DNA from: Sphingopyxis sp. Root154
GTDB lineage: Bacteria; Pseudomonadota; Alphaproteobacteria; Sphingomonadales; Sphingomonadaceae
NCBI RefSeq assembly: GCF_001427105.1
Contig: NZ_LMGI01000004.1
Coordinates: forward strand, 1 to 64,000
DNA length: 64,000 bases
Direction: 5' to 3'
The notes under the pieces were generated by a model. It was given only the letters and a program-made list of their open reading frames with translations. It ran no database searches and was not told the origin of the DNA. Each line of letters starts with the position of its first letter. Position 1 is the first letter of the stretch. Positions 8,086-17,180 of this stretch are shown in pieces. Both the position numbers and the translations under genes were made by a program.

Positions 8086-8868
8086 ATGACCTACGAAACC
8101 CTCCTCGTCGAAACGCGCGGGGCCGTCACGCTGGTGACGCTCAACCGCCCGCAGGCGCTCAACGCGCTGAACTCGGGTGTGCTCGACGACCTGATCGCGG
8201 CCTTCGCGGCGTATGAAGCCGACGACAGCCAGCGCTGCGCGGTGCTCACCGGCTCGGGCGACAAGGCCTTCGCCGCGGGCGCCGACATCAAGGAAATGGC
8301 CGACAAGCCGGCGTCCGATTTCTACCTCGAGGATTTCTTCTCGAAATGGACGAGCGACTTCGTGAAGAAGGTTCGCAAGCCGTGGATCGCCGCGGTCAAC
8401 GGCTTCGCGCTCGGCGGCGGCTGCGAACTCGCGATGATGGCCGACTTCATCATCGCGTCGGACAAGGCGAAATTCGGCCAGCCTGAAATCAAGCTCGGCG
8501 TCGCGCCGGGCATGGGCGGATCGCAGCGGCTGACGCGCGCGATCGGCAAGGCGAAGGCGATGGAAATGTGCCTCACCGGCCGGATGATGGACGCCGTCGA
8601 AGCCGAACGCTCGGGCCTCGTCGCGCGCGTCGTCGAGCATGCGGCGCTGGTCGAGCAAGCGGTGAAGACCGCGACCACGATCGCCGGCATGCCGCCGATG
8701 GCGGCGATGGTGAACAAGGACATGGTCAACGCCGCGTTCGAAACGACGCTCGATCAGGGGCTGATCTACGAACGCCGCCTGTTCCAGATTCTCGCCGCAA
8801 CCGAGGACAAGGCCGAAGGCATGGCCGCCTTCATCGAAAAGCGCGAAGGCGTGTGGAAGGGTCGCTGA
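8086..8868 (+). CDS. Enoyl-CoA hydratase (methacrylyl-CoA hydratase role)
   Basis: A 260-residue crotonase with both acidic catalytic residues of true hydratases: the glutamate in [15 protein letters not shown] and the one in [29 protein letters not shown] gives the CoA/oxyanion region. Generic short-chain enoyl-CoA hydratases take crotonyl- and methacrylyl-CoA. Placed between hydroxyisobutyryl-CoA hydrolase and mmsB, its likely job is hydration of methacrylyl-CoA. It lies 14 bases after the YunG-like gene with an AGGACAAG-type site upstream, and one base before mmsB. Confidence 0.92.
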   Translation: MTYETLLVETRGAVTLVTLNRPQALNALNSGVLDDLIAAFAAYEADDSQRCAVLTGSGDKAFAAGADIKEMADKPASDFYLEDFFSKWTSDFVKKVRKPWIAAVNGFALGGGCELAMMADFIIASDKAKFGQPEIKLGVAPGMGGSQRLTRAIGKAKAMEMCLTGRMMDAVEAERSGLVARVVEHAALVEQAVKTATTIAGMPPMAAMVNKDMVNAAFETTLDQGLIYERRLFQILAATEDKAEGMAAFIEKREGVWKGR

Positions 8869-8869
8869 C

Positions 8870-9742
8870 ATGAAAATCGCATTTATCGGACTCGGCAATA
8901 TGGGCGGCGGCATGGCTGCGAACCTCGCGAAAGCGGGGCACGAGGTACGCGCTTTCGATCTCAGCGAGGACGCACTCGCGCGCGCGGTCGAAGCGGGCTG
9001 TTCGCGCGCAGCATCGGCCGCCGAAGCCGTTGCGGGCGCCGAGGCTGTGGTGACGATGCTTCCCGCAGGCAAGCATGTTGCCTCGGTCTACGAAAGCGAC
9101 GTCTTCCCGAACGCCACATCGGGCACCTTGCTTCTCGATTGCTCGACGATCGACGTCGCGACCGCGCGCGCGAATATCGAAGCCGCGACCGCCAAGGGTC
9201 TCGTCGCGGTCGATGCGCCGGTCTCGGGCGGCATCGCCGCCGCCAACGCGGGCACGCTGACCTTCATGGTCGGCGGCACCGATGATGGCTTCGCGCGCGC
9301 CGAGCCGATTCTTGCCAAGATGGGCAAGGCGGTGATCCACGCCGGCGACGCGGGCGCGGGGCAGGGCGCGAAGATCTGCAATAACATGCTCCTCGGCGCC
9401 TCGATGGTCGCGACGTGCGAGACGCTCGCGCTCGCGCAGAAGCTCGGGCTCGACCCGCAGAAATTCTTCGACATCGCCAGCGTGTCGTCGGGGCAGTGCT
9501 GGTCGCTGATCAGTTACGCGCCGCTCCCCGGCGTCGGCCCGACGACCCCAGCCGACAATGATTACAAGGGCGGGTTCGCCGCGGCGCTGATGCTCAAGGA
9601 TCTGCGCCTTGCGATGGAGGCGGCGGCGAGTGTCGACGCCGACGTTCCGATGGGCTCCAAAGCGCGCGAGCTCTACGAAGCCTTTGTCGAGGCCGACAAG
9701 GACGGCCGCGACTTTTCGGCGATCATCAAGACGCTTCAGTAA
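8870..9742 (+). CDS. mmsB: 3-hydroxyisobutyrate dehydrogenase
   Basis: A 290-residue beta-hydroxyacid dehydrogenase that oxidises 3-hydroxyisobutyrate to methylmalonate semialdehyde, the substrate of MmsA at the head of the operon. The Rossmann motif GLGNMGGGMAANLAKAG opens the protein. DAPVSGGIAAANAGTL is the substrate-binding signature, and GAGQGAKICNNMLLG carries the catalytic lysine (about residue 168). It is the last gene of the operon, and its 3' end overlaps the end of a small convergent gene by seven bases. With it, every step from isobutyryl-CoA to propionyl-CoA is present here. Confidence 0.95.
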   Translation: MKIAFIGLGNMGGGMAANLAKAGHEVRAFDLSEDALARAVEAGCSRAASAAEAVAGAEAVVTMLPAGKHVASVYESDVFPNATSGTLLLDCSTIDVATARANIEAATAKGLVAVDAPVSGGIAAANAGTLTFMVGGTDDGFARAEPILAKMGKAVIHAGDAGAGQGAKICNNMLLGASMVATCETLALAQKLGLDPQKFFDIASVSSGQCWSLISYAPLPGVGPTTPADNDYKGGFAAALMLKDLRLAMEAAASVDADVPMGSKARELYEAFVEADKDGRDFSAIIKTLQ

Positions 9743-9972
9743 AAGTCAGCGGTTTCGCCGCCGTCGCGGCGTTCGGTCCGGTGCACTTGCGTCGGTGCCT
9801 TGCGCTCGCCGGTCCGGACCTCGATCCGGTCGCCAACCCGCCGCACTTCGGCGGGCGCCAATATCCGTGCCCGCGCCACGGCGACGGCGGTCACCTGCGG
9901 CGCCGCGACAGGGACGGCAGCCGGCGCGCTTCCAGCGAGCAGCAGGACGGCGAGGGTGGACATGGCATTCAT
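9736..9972 (-). CDS. Small exported hypothetical protein
   Basis: A 78-residue protein with a likely signal peptide (MNAMSTLAVLLLAGSAPAAV) and a short basic/acidic mature part: RARILAPAEVRRVGDRIEVR then ERRDGGETADFY. Small exported proteins with this ILAP stretch and a charged tail recur in sphingomonads, as far as I recall; the function is unknown. The open frame starts further upstream, but the signal peptide points to the ATG at 9972, or to 9963 as an alternative. It converges with mmsB and overlaps it by seven bases. Confidence 0.6.
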   Translation of the reverse strand: MNAMSTLAVLLLAGSAPAAVPVAAPQVTAVAVARARILAPAEVRRVGDRIEVRTGERKAPTQVHRTERRDGGETADFY

Positions 9973-10052
9973 GCTCTGCCGTAACGGCAGGTCTTGCCAG
10001 CGCTTTAACCCTGAATCGCAAGTTTCCGGTCGCACCTGCGGCGGAGGGGCGG

Positions 10053-10093
10053 CAAAAGAAAGGCCGCCTGCCCCACGCCGGGACAGACGGCCT
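10053..10093 (-). terminator. Rho-independent terminator after the FadJ-like gene
   Basis: Read leftward, AGGCCGTCTGTCCC (10093-10080) pairs with GGGGCAGGCGGCCT (10074-10061) around a five-base loop with two mismatches. A T-rich run (TTCTTTTG, 10060-10053) follows. It lies 24 bases beyond the stop of the leftward operon. Confidence 0.85.
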
Positions 10094-10116
10094 GATCTTC
10101 GTAGGCGGGGAGGGGC

Positions 10117-12150
10117 CTAGAAGCCCGACTTCGCCTCCGCCTTCTCCTTGAGCAAAGGCGCGACCGCAAACCCATGTTTTTCGAGCGCGGCGACGATCTT
10201 GTCGGTGCCTTCCAGCCCCGCCCAGAACATCGGGCCGCCGCGATAGACCGGCCAGCCATAGCCATAGATCCAGACGACATCGATGTCCGACGCACGCTGC
10301 GCCTTGCCTTCGGCCAGGATCAGTGCGCCCTCGTTGACCATCGGATAGAGCGTGCGCTCGATGATTTCCTGGTCGCTGATCTCGCGCTTCGCCTTGTTCG
10401 ACCGCTGGCGGAAATCCTCGATGATTTCGGCAACTTCGGCGCTGGGCGACGGATTGCGCTTTTCGTCATAATCGTAAAAGCCCTTGCCGGTCTTCTGTCC
10501 CCAGCGGCCGACCGCGGCGAGCGCGTCGCGGATGCTTTCGATGCGCGTCGGATCGCGGTGCCAACCGATATCAACGCCGGCAAGGTCGCTCATCTGGAAC
10601 GGACCCATCGGCATGCCGAATTCGACATGCACCTTGTCGATCTGCTGCGGCGTCGCGCCTTCCATCAAGAGGTTCATCGCCTCGACCTGGCGCGGCTTGA
10701 GCATGCGGTTGCCGATGAAGCCGTCGCACACGCCCGCGACCACCGCGACCTTGCCGATCTTCTTGCCGATCGCCATCGCGGTCGCCAGCGCATCGGGCGC
10801 GGTCTTGTCGCCGCGCACGACCTCGAGCAGCTTCATGACATTGGCGGGCGAGAAGAAGTGCATGCCGAGCACGTCGCCGGGGCGGCTGGTGGCGGTCGCG
10901 ATTTCGTCGACGTCAAGATAGCTGGTGTTCGATGCGAGGATCGCGCCGGGCTTGGCGATCTTGTCGAGCTTGCCGAAAATGTCCTTCTTGACGTCCATAT
11001 TCTCATAGACCGCCTCGATGATCAGGTCGCAGTCGGCAAGATCGTCGAGATTGAGCGTCGGGGTCAGGATGCCCATCATCTGCTCGACCTGCTCGGGCTT
11101 GAAGCGCCCCTTGGCGGCCGACGCCTCGTAATTCTTGCGGATCACACCAGTGCCGCGGTCGAGCGCTTCCTGCTGCATCTCGACGATCGTGACGGGGATG
11201 CCCTTCTGGAGGAAGTTCATCGAAATGCCGCCGCCCATCGTGCCGGCGCCGATCACGCCGACCTTTTTGATGTCGCGCAGTTGGGTATCCTTGGGCAGGC
11301 CGTCGATCTTCGCGGCCTGACGCTCGGCGAAGAAGATGTGGCGCTGCGCCGCCGACTGGCTGCCGAACATCAGCTTCATGAATTGCTCGCGCTCGAACGC
11401 CAAACCTTCCTCGAAGGGCAGGCGCGTCGCGGCTTCGACGCAGGCGAGGTTGGCGTAGGGCGCCTCGAAGCCGCGCCAGCGCTTGGCGTTGGCGGTCTTG
11501 AGCTGTTCGATCACCGCGACGTCGCCGAACACGGGGCGCTCGCGCGTCGGACGCGGGCCGTCGGCGATCTTCGCGCGCGCAAAGGCGATAGCGTCGGCGG
11601 CAAGGCTGTCCTCGCCTGCGAGTTCGTCGACGAGGCCGAGTTCCTTGGCTTTCGCGGCGGGCAGCGGATCGCCGGTCGAGGTCATCGTCGCCGCGGCTTC
11701 GACACCGACGACGCGCGGCAGGCGCTGCGTGCCGCCTGCGCCGGGCAGCAGGCCGAGCTTCACCTCGGGCACGCCGAGCTTTGCCGAGGGCACCGCGATG
11801 CGGTAATGACAGACAAGCGCGGTTTCGAGACCGCCACCGAGCGCCGTCCCGTGGATAGCGGCAACGACCGGCTTCGACGCCGCTTCGATGCTGTTGAGCA
11901 CCGCGTTGAAATCGGGACCGCGCGGCGGCTTGCCGAATTCGCTGATGTCGGCGCCCGCGATAAAGGTCGCGCCGGCGCAGCGCAGGACGATCGCCTTGAC
12001 GCTGTCGTCGGCGAGCGCGGCGCCGAAATTGTCCTCAAGGCCCTGCCGGACATGCCAGCTCAGCGCGTTGACGGGCGGATTGTTGACGATGATGACGGCG
12101 ACGTCGCCATCCTTTTCCATCGTAACGCTGACGGGGGTTTCTTCGGACAT
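10117..12150 (-). CDS. Bifunctional enoyl-CoA hydratase / 3-hydroxyacyl-CoA dehydrogenase (FadJ/FadB-like)
   Basis: A 677-residue multifunctional beta-oxidation protein. The N-terminal crotonase domain (about 1-200) has [30 protein letters not shown] and [19 protein letters not shown] with both catalytic glutamates. The dehydrogenase part starts near residue 290 with [20 protein letters not shown], then [19 protein letters not shown] with the active-site histidine. It is the last gene of the leftward operon and supplies hydration and the second oxidation. GGAGTCTCCC sits just before the ATG at 12150, so the longer frame was trimmed. No thiolase is visible nearby. Confidence 0.93.
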   Translation of the reverse strand: MSEETPVSVTMEKDGDVAVIIVNNPPVNALSWHVRQGLEDNFGAALADDSVKAIVLRCAGATFIAGADISEFGKPPRGPDFNAVLNSIEAASKPVVAAIHGTALGGGLETALVCHYRIAVPSAKLGVPEVKLGLLPGAGGTQRLPRVVGVEAAATMTSTGDPLPAAKAKELGLVDELAGEDSLAADAIAFARAKIADGPRPTRERPVFGDVAVIEQLKTANAKRWRGFEAPYANLACVEAATRLPFEEGLAFEREQFMKLMFGSQSAAQRHIFFAERQAAKIDGLPKDTQLRDIKKVGVIGAGTMGGGISMNFLQKGIPVTIVEMQQEALDRGTGVIRKNYEASAAKGRFKPEQVEQMMGILTPTLNLDDLADCDLIIEAVYENMDVKKDIFGKLDKIAKPGAILASNTSYLDVDEIATATSRPGDVLGMHFFSPANVMKLLEVVRGDKTAPDALATAMAIGKKIGKVAVVAGVCDGFIGNRMLKPRQVEAMNLLMEGATPQQIDKVHVEFGMPMGPFQMSDLAGVDIGWHRDPTRIESIRDALAAVGRWGQKTGKGFYDYDEKRNPSPSAEVAEIIEDFRQRSNKAKREISDQEIIERTLYPMVNEGALILAEGKAQRASDIDVVWIYGYGWPVYRGGPMFWAGLEGTDKIVAALEKHGFAVAPLLKEKAEAKSGF

Positions 12151-12173
12151 GGGAGACTCCTTCAATCTAAAGC

Positions 12174-12194
12174 CCGTTCGCACGGGGCGAACGG
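12174..12194. other. Perfect hairpin between serine hydrolase and FadJ-like genes
   Basis: CCGTTCGC at 12174-12181 and GCGAACGG at 12187-12194 form a perfect 8-bp stem around ACGGG. There is no T-run on either side, so it may be an attenuating or processing hairpin inside the leftward operon, or an operator, rather than a full terminator. Confidence 0.5.
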
Positions 12195-12210
12195 AAAGGG
12201 GTGTTGCATT

Positions 12211-13413
12211 TCAGTCGTCAATGGCGGCGTGGACGAGCGTCTTGACCTCGCGCCGCACGGGATAGGTGGAGGAGGGCATGAGCTGGGTCATGAAGACCAT
12301 GCAGATCTGCTCGACCGGATCGACGAAGAAACCGGTCGAGAACATGCCGCCCCAATAATAATCGCCGACCGAGCCGGGGGTCATCGTCTGCGCGGGACTT
12401 TCGTTCACCGCGAAGCCGAGGCCGAAGCCGATTCCTGCATTCTCCGCCTCGGAGAAGATGCCGACGCTGTGCTGGGTCAGGTCGCCGCCGCCGGGCAGAT
12501 GGTTCGACGTCATCAGGTCGAGCGTTTTGCGGCTGATGATCCGCACGTCGCCGAGCTTGCCGCCGCCGAGCAGCATCAGGCAGAAACGGTGATAATCATC
12601 GAGCGTCGAGGCGAGCCCGCCGCCGCCCGAATGGAAACTGCGATCCTTCGCCCAGCGGCTCTTCGCGCCACTGTCGAAATCCTGCTTCTTGTCCTTGGGG
12701 TGGAAGGCATAGGCGTCGGTCAGCCGGTGCTGCTGGTCGGCGGGCACCTTGAAGCCGGTGTCGACCATGCCGAGCGGGCCGAAGATGCGATCCTGCAAAA
12801 CTTGTGCAAAGGGTTTGCCCTCGATGCGCTCGATCACCGCGCCGAGCACATCGGTTGCCATCGAATAATTCCAGTGCGCGCCTGGATCGAACTGCAGCGG
12901 GATTTTCGCGAGGTCGGCGATGAAGCTGTCCATCGTATAATCGGCGTCGAAATCGTCGATGCGCGCCTTGCGGTACGCGGCATCGACCGGGGTGCGCTCC
13001 TGAAAACCATAGGTGAGGCCGGCGGTATGGCGCAGCAGGTCGACCATGCGGATCGGCTGCGTTGGCGGCCGCGTCAGGAACGGCACATTGCCGCCGCCCG
13101 CGACGAACACGCCGGTATCCTTGAACTCGGGGCAATATTTGACGAGCGGATCGGACAGCGCGACCTTGCCCTCCTCGACCAGCATCATGAAGGCGATGCT
13201 GGTGATCGGCTTGGTCATGCTGGCGATGCGGAAGATCGCATCCTCTTTCAGTGCCTCGCCCGGCCGCGCCTCGCCGATGCACGATAAATGTGCGATCTCG
13301 CCGCGCCGCGATACGAGCGTCGCCGCGTGCGGCAGGCGGCCAGTGTCGACATATTTGGCGGCGAGAAAGGCGGGAATGCGGTCCAGCCGCGCGGTGTCGA
13401 ATCCATGTGCCAT
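12211..13413 (-). CDS. Beta-lactamase-fold serine hydrolase (EstB-like esterase)
   Basis: A 400-residue serine hydrolase of the class C beta-lactamase/EstB group. The nucleophile motif SxxK appears as [14 protein letters not shown] near residue 67, and the second motif as [16 protein letters not shown] (Tyr-Ser-x). EstB-type members are cytoplasmic esterases acting on short esters or lactones, not antibiotics. No signal peptide is seen, which fits. It lies 14 bases from the upstream SDR in the leftward catabolic operon. A lactone- or ester-opening role would suit a 4-hydroxyacid pathway, but this is inference. Confidence 0.87.
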   Translation of the reverse strand: MAHGFDTARLDRIPAFLAAKYVDTGRLPHAATLVSRRGEIAHLSCIGEARPGEALKEDAIFRIASMTKPITSIAFMMLVEEGKVALSDPLVKYCPEFKDTGVFVAGGGNVPFLTRPPTQPIRMVDLLRHTAGLTYGFQERTPVDAAYRKARIDDFDADYTMDSFIADLAKIPLQFDPGAHWNYSMATDVLGAVIERIEGKPFAQVLQDRIFGPLGMVDTGFKVPADQQHRLTDAYAFHPKDKKQDFDSGAKSRWAKDRSFHSGGGGLASTLDDYHRFCLMLLGGGKLGDVRIISRKTLDLMTSNHLPGGGDLTQHSVGIFSEAENAGIGFGLGFAVNESPAQTMTPGSVGDYYWGGMFSTGFFVDPVEQICMVFMTQLMPSSTYPVRREVKTLVHAAIDD

Positions 13414-13426
13414 GATGATCGATCTA

Positions 13427-14233
13427 TCAGTGTGAGGTCTGGCCGAGCAACTGGCGTGTCACCGGATGCGAACTGGTCAGCCCGCCATCGACCGCGATCG
13501 CCTGTCCATTGACATAGCTCGCCTGATCGCTCGCAAGGAACAGCGCGACATTGGCGAGTTCCTCGGGTTGCGCCGCGCGACGGAGCGGGTTCAACTGGCC
13601 GAGCTTGTGCGTGACTTCCTTCGCCTTGGCATAATCGAAGGTCGGCTTGGTCATCCCCGTTTCGGTGAGGCCGGGGCACACCGCGTTGACGCGTACGCCG
13701 CTCGTCGAGAGCTGCTGCGCCGCGACCTTGGCGAGGTTGATCACCCCCGCCTTCGACGCCGAATAGGCCCCCGGACCCGCGCCCGAATTGAGCCCCGCGA
13801 CGCTCGCGGTCAGCACGATCGCGCCGCCGCGGCCCTGATCGACCATCGCCTTGCCGGCATGCTTCACCATCAGCGCCGGGCCGATCAAATTGACGCGCAA
13901 CGTCTCGGCCCAGGCATCGGGGTCGAAATCGAAGATGCCGCCCATGTCGCCGATGATCCCGGCGTTGGCAAAGGCGACGTCGAGCGCGCCATAGGTGTCT
14001 TTCGCGGTCGCGACGAGCGAGGCGACATCGGCCTCGACACCCGCGTCGATCTCAAGCGCCACGACCTCGCCGCCGGCATCCTTCACCAGCTTCGCGGTCT
14101 CGTGCACCGCGGCGGTCTTGTCGCCGATGACGAGTTTCGCGCCCTCGGCGGCAAAGAGCAGCGCGCTCGCGCGGCCGATGCCCGAACCGGCACCCGTGAT
14201 GATCGCAACCTTGCCGTCCAACGCGCCCATCAT
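13427..14233 (-). CDS. SDR-family oxidoreductase
   Basis: A 268-residue classical short-chain dehydrogenase. The cofactor motif [12 protein letters not shown] sits at the N-terminus after [25 protein letters not shown], the catalytic YSASKAG and the [13 protein letters not shown] loop follow. The start overlaps the preceding gene's stop (ATGA), with GGGAGG just upstream; ATG at 14230 is slightly better spaced. It belongs to the leftward operon with an ACAD11-like dehydrogenase and a phosphotransferase. Its likely role is oxidation of a hydroxyacyl-CoA or alcohol intermediate; the substrate is not predictable. Confidence 0.9.
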   Translation of the reverse strand: MMGALDGKVAIITGAGSGIGRASALLFAAEGAKLVIGDKTAAVHETAKLVKDAGGEVVALEIDAGVEADVASLVATAKDTYGALDVAFANAGIIGDMGGIFDFDPDAWAETLRVNLIGPALMVKHAGKAMVDQGRGGAIVLTASVAGLNSGAGPGAYSASKAGVINLAKVAAQQLSTSGVRVNAVCPGLTETGMTKPTFDYAKAKEVTHKLGQLNPLRRAAQPEELANVALFLASDQASYVNGQAIAVDGGLTSSHPVTRQLLGQTSH

Positions 14234-15006
14234 GCGCCTCCCGAAATTGTGGCCCCGCCATCGCACACGATGGTCTGGCCGGTGGTGAAAGCTCCCGCCT
14301 TGCTGGCGAGGAAGACCGCGGCGCCCGCGATCTCGTGCGGCTCGCCGATGCGCTTCAGGGTCGAGGCGGCGGTCGATCGTTTCAGCGTCTCGGGATTTTC
14401 CCACAAGGCGCGCGCCATGTCGGTGCGCACCAGCCCCGGCGCGATGCAGTTGACGCGCACGCCGCGCGGCCCGAACTCGACCGCGAAATTGCGCGCGACC
14501 TGCATGTCGGCGGCTTTCGAAATGCCGTAGGCGCCGATGATCGGCGATCCTTTCAGCCCGCCGATCGAGCTGATGATCGTGATCGACCCTTCGCCGCGTT
14601 CGAGCATTTCGGGCGCGACCATCGAGATCAGCCAGTGGTTGGACAGGATATTATTGTCCATAATCTTGCGGAACTGGTCGTCGCTGATCCCAAGGCCGGG
14701 GCCGTAATAGGGGTTCGACGCGGCATTGCAGACGAGCGTGGTGATCTTGCCGAAGGCGCGGCGCGTCTCGGCAACGAGTATCTCCAGCTCTTCCTTCGAA
14801 GAGATGTTCGCGCGTACTGCGATCGCGGTGCCCTCGCCGAAGCGCGCGTTGATTTCGGCCGCGGTCTCCTCGCAGGCGTCGGCCTTGCGGCTCGAGATCA
14901 CGACTCTCGCGCCCTGTTCGGCCATCGCTTCGGCGGTCGCCTTGCCGATGCCGCGCGACGATCCGGTGATCAGCGCGACCTGTCCCGTCATGTCGAACAG
15001 GCTCAT
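14230..15006 (-). CDS. SDR-family oxidoreductase
   Basis: A 258-residue classical SDR. It shows ALITGSSRGIGKATAEAM for the cofactor, TTLVCNAASNPYYGP, an active-site YGISKAAD and CIAPGLVRTDMAR. Human-DHRS4-like SDRs share this NPYYGP-like segment. The MSLFDMTGQ start at 15006 overlaps the phosphotransferase stop by ATGA; the longer frame has no support. It is coupled on both sides, so it is probably co-translated with the phosphotransferase and the next SDR. Substrate unknown, likely an acyl-CoA-linked alcohol or ketone. Confidence 0.9.
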   Translation of the reverse strand: MSLFDMTGQVALITGSSRGIGKATAEAMAEQGARVVISSRKADACEETAAEINARFGEGTAIAVRANISSKEELEILVAETRRAFGKITTLVCNAASNPYYGPGLGISDDQFRKIMDNNILSNHWLISMVAPEMLERGEGSITIISSIGGLKGSPIIGAYGISKAADMQVARNFAVEFGPRGVRVNCIAPGLVRTDMARALWENPETLKRSTAASTLKRIGEPHEIAGAAVFLASKAGAFTTGQTIVCDGGATISGGA

Positions 15007-16070
15007 GCGCCGGCCTTTTTGGCAAAGTCCCACGCCTTTTCGGCGAGCGGGCGGACGCGTTCGGACATATCCCTGGCGTGCTGCGACGAGGCGGTGCCCT
15101 CGATAACGCGCTTCTTGATGCCCTGGATAATCCCCGCGAGGCGGAAGAAATTATAGGCAAAATACCAGTTCATATCGGGCACGCCGTCGCGCCCCGTGGC
15201 GGCGCAATAACGCTCGACCATCTCGTCGAGTTCGGGGATGCCGAGCGCCTTGCGATCGAGATCCATCACCCCCGAGCGGCCGCCATTTTCGGTGACCCAC
15301 GCCATCGCTACATAAGTAAAATCGGCGAGCGGATCGCCCAATGTCGAGAGCTCCCAGTCGAGCACCGCGAGCACCTCGGGACGGTCCTTGGCATAGATCA
15401 TATTGTCGATGCGGTAATCGCCGTGGACGACGCTGGTACGCGTCTGTTCGGGCAGAGTCGCGGGCAACCACGCGATCAGCTGCTCCATCTCGTCCATCGT
15501 CTCGGTTTCGGAAAGCCGGTATTGCTTGGTCCAGCGATCGACCTGGCGGCCGAAATAATTGCCCGGCTTGCCGAAATCCGAAAGCCCCGCCGCCTCGACA
15601 TCGACGCTGTGCAGCGCGGCGAGCGTATCGATCATCGCCTCGTATGTGGCGCGGCGGTTCTCCGGCGTCGACCCCGGCATCGCGCCGTCCCAGATCGTGT
15701 GGCCGTCGACCATCCCCATCACATAGAACCAGCTGCCCACCACCGAGTCATCGGTGCACAGGCCATATTGGCGCGCGACGGGGAAGCCCATCTTATGGAG
15801 CCCCGCCTGCACCTTATACTCGCGGTCGACCGCATGCGCCGAGGGGAGCAGCGGGCCGAAGGGCTTGCGGCGCAGCACATAATTGCCCGACGGCGCCGAA
15901 ATCTTGTACGTCGGGTTCGACTGGCCGCCGGCGAATTTTCCCTGCGTCAGCGGACCTTCGAAGCCTTCGACATTGGCTTCCATCCACGCGGTCAGTTTCA
16001 CCTCGTCGAGGACATCGGCGCCCTCGGGCGCGACCGTGCCGCTGAAGGCCTTTTGCGCGTCGAGCGTCAT
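15003..16070 (-). CDS. APH-type phosphotransferase, like the kinase domain of ACAD10/ACAD11
   Basis: A 355-residue aminoglycoside-phosphotransferase-fold kinase. GGQSNPTYKI, LRRKPFGPLLPSAHAVDREY, VVHGDYRIDNMIY (catalytic HGDxxxxN) and AVLDWELSTLGDPLADF closely follow the N-terminal kinase domain of human ACAD11, not drug-resistance kinases. Related kinases (ACAD10/11 and LvaA of Pseudomonas putida) phosphorylate 4-hydroxyacyl-CoAs so that the phosphate can be eliminated. An ACAD11-type dehydrogenase is encoded two genes upstream in the same operon, so in this organism the mammalian fusion is split. ATGA overlaps on both sides. Confidence 0.9.
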   Translation of the reverse strand: MTLDAQKAFSGTVAPEGADVLDEVKLTAWMEANVEGFEGPLTQGKFAGGQSNPTYKISAPSGNYVLRRKPFGPLLPSAHAVDREYKVQAGLHKMGFPVARQYGLCTDDSVVGSWFYVMGMVDGHTIWDGAMPGSTPENRRATYEAMIDTLAALHSVDVEAAGLSDFGKPGNYFGRQVDRWTKQYRLSETETMDEMEQLIAWLPATLPEQTRTSVVHGDYRIDNMIYAKDRPEVLAVLDWELSTLGDPLADFTYVAMAWVTENGGRSGVMDLDRKALGIPELDEMVERYCAATGRDGVPDMNWYFAYNFFRLAGIIQGIKKRVIEGTASSQHARDMSERVRPLAEKAWDFAKKAGA

Positions 16071-17158
16071 TGGTCGAACACGATCACCGACCGTGCGGCG
16101 TCGCCCTTCTTCATCTTGTCGAAGCCTTCGTTGATCCGCTCGATCGGGATCGTCTCGGCAACGATGCTGTCGAGGTCGAGCAGGCCGCGGAGATAGAAGT
16201 CGACAAGCCGCGGGATGTCGACCGGGAAGCGGTTGCCGCCCATGATCGCGCCCTGCAATTTCTTGCCCGAAAGCAGGTCCATCGCTGAAAGGCCGACCTT
16301 CTCGCTCAGCGGCATCATGCCGAGGATCGTCGCAGTGCCGCCGCGGCGGAGCGACGCGACCGCAAGGCTCGCCGACGCCGGACGCCCGACGGCCTCGATC
16401 GCATGGTCGACGCCGCCCTTGGTCAGCTCGACGATCTGCTTCGCGGCATCGTCGGCGAGCGCGTCGACTACGTCAGTGGCGCCGAGCTTCATCGCCAGCG
16501 CGCGCTTTTCCGGAACGGGGTCGGCGGCGATGATGCGGCCCGCGCCGGCGATCTTCGCGGCGTTGATCGTGGCCAAGCCGACGCCGCCGCAACCGACGAC
16601 CGCGACGGTCTCGCCCGGCGTCACCTTGCACGCGTTGAAGATCGTGCCCGCGCCCGTCGTCACCGCGCAGCCGATCACCGCGGCGCGGTCGAGCGGCATC
16701 GCAGGGTCGATCGCGACGCACGCATGTTCGTGGACCAGCATCGTTTCGGCAAAGGCCGACAGGTTAAGCATCTGATTGACCGGCGACCCGTCAGGACGCG
16801 TGATTCGGGGTGCCGATCCCACGGCGCGCCGCGTGTCGCCGCCCATGCACAGCGACATGCGGCCCGACACACAGAACTCGCAGTGCCCGCAAAAGGCCGA
16901 CAGGCAGGTGACGACCGCGTCGCCGACCTTCACCGTGCGCACCTCGCTGCCGACCGCCTCGACGATCCCCGCGGCTTCGTGACCGGGGATCGCGGGGAGG
17001 GGGTGCGGATAGGCGCCGTCGATAAAATGCAGGTCCGAATGGCAGAGCCCGCACGCGGCGGTGCGGATGCGCACCTCGTGCGGGCCGCAGTCGGCAATTT
17101 GCACCGTCTCGATCGACAGCGGCTTGCCCGGTTCGATCAGAATCGCGGCTTTGGTCAC
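16067..17158 (-). CDS. Zinc-dependent alcohol dehydrogenase
   Basis: A 363-residue medium-chain, class III-like zinc alcohol dehydrogenase. It has the catalytic-zinc region CGLCHSDLHFIDG and PGHEAAGIVEAVG, the four structural-zinc cysteines in FCGHCEFCVSGRMSLC, and the Rossmann motif VAVVGCGGVGLATINAAK. The GTG at 17158 is preceded by GGAGAGA, and the homology starts there (VTKAAILIEPGKPL), so the much longer upstream frame was rejected. It lies between the ACAD11-like dehydrogenase and the phosphotransferase. A role in oxidising an alcohol precursor is likely; the exact substrate is unknown. Confidence 0.92.
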   Translation of the reverse strand: MTKAAILIEPGKPLSIETVQIADCGPHEVRIRTAACGLCHSDLHFIDGAYPHPLPAIPGHEAAGIVEAVGSEVRTVKVGDAVVTCLSAFCGHCEFCVSGRMSLCMGGDTRRAVGSAPRITRPDGSPVNQMLNLSAFAETMLVHEHACVAIDPAMPLDRAAVIGCAVTTGAGTIFNACKVTPGETVAVVGCGGVGLATINAAKIAGAGRIIAADPVPEKRALAMKLGATDVVDALADDAAKQIVELTKGGVDHAIEAVGRPASASLAVASLRRGGTATILGMMPLSEKVGLSAMDLLSGKKLQGAIMGGNRFPVDIPRLVDFYLRGLLDLDSIVAETIPIERINEGFDKMKKGDAARSVIVFDQ

Positions 17159-17180
17159 AATATCTCTCCGGTTTCTGGTT

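Noticed and set aside
10174..13287. Open frame of 1037 codons on the + strand
   Set aside because: It lies antisense to the FadJ-like and serine hydrolase genes, has arginine/aspartate/histidine-rich composition with no domain, and arises because GC-rich codons leave the opposite frame free of stops.
12211..13413. True antibiotic-resistance beta-lactamase
   Set aside because: The fold and SxxK motif are shared, but there is no signal peptide, the second motif is Tyr-Ser-x as in EstB esterases, and the operon is catabolic.
15003..16070. Aminoglycoside resistance kinase
   Set aside because: The kinase motifs are those of the APH fold, but the flanking sequence follows the ACAD11 kinase domain and the genes around it are acyl-CoA enzymes.
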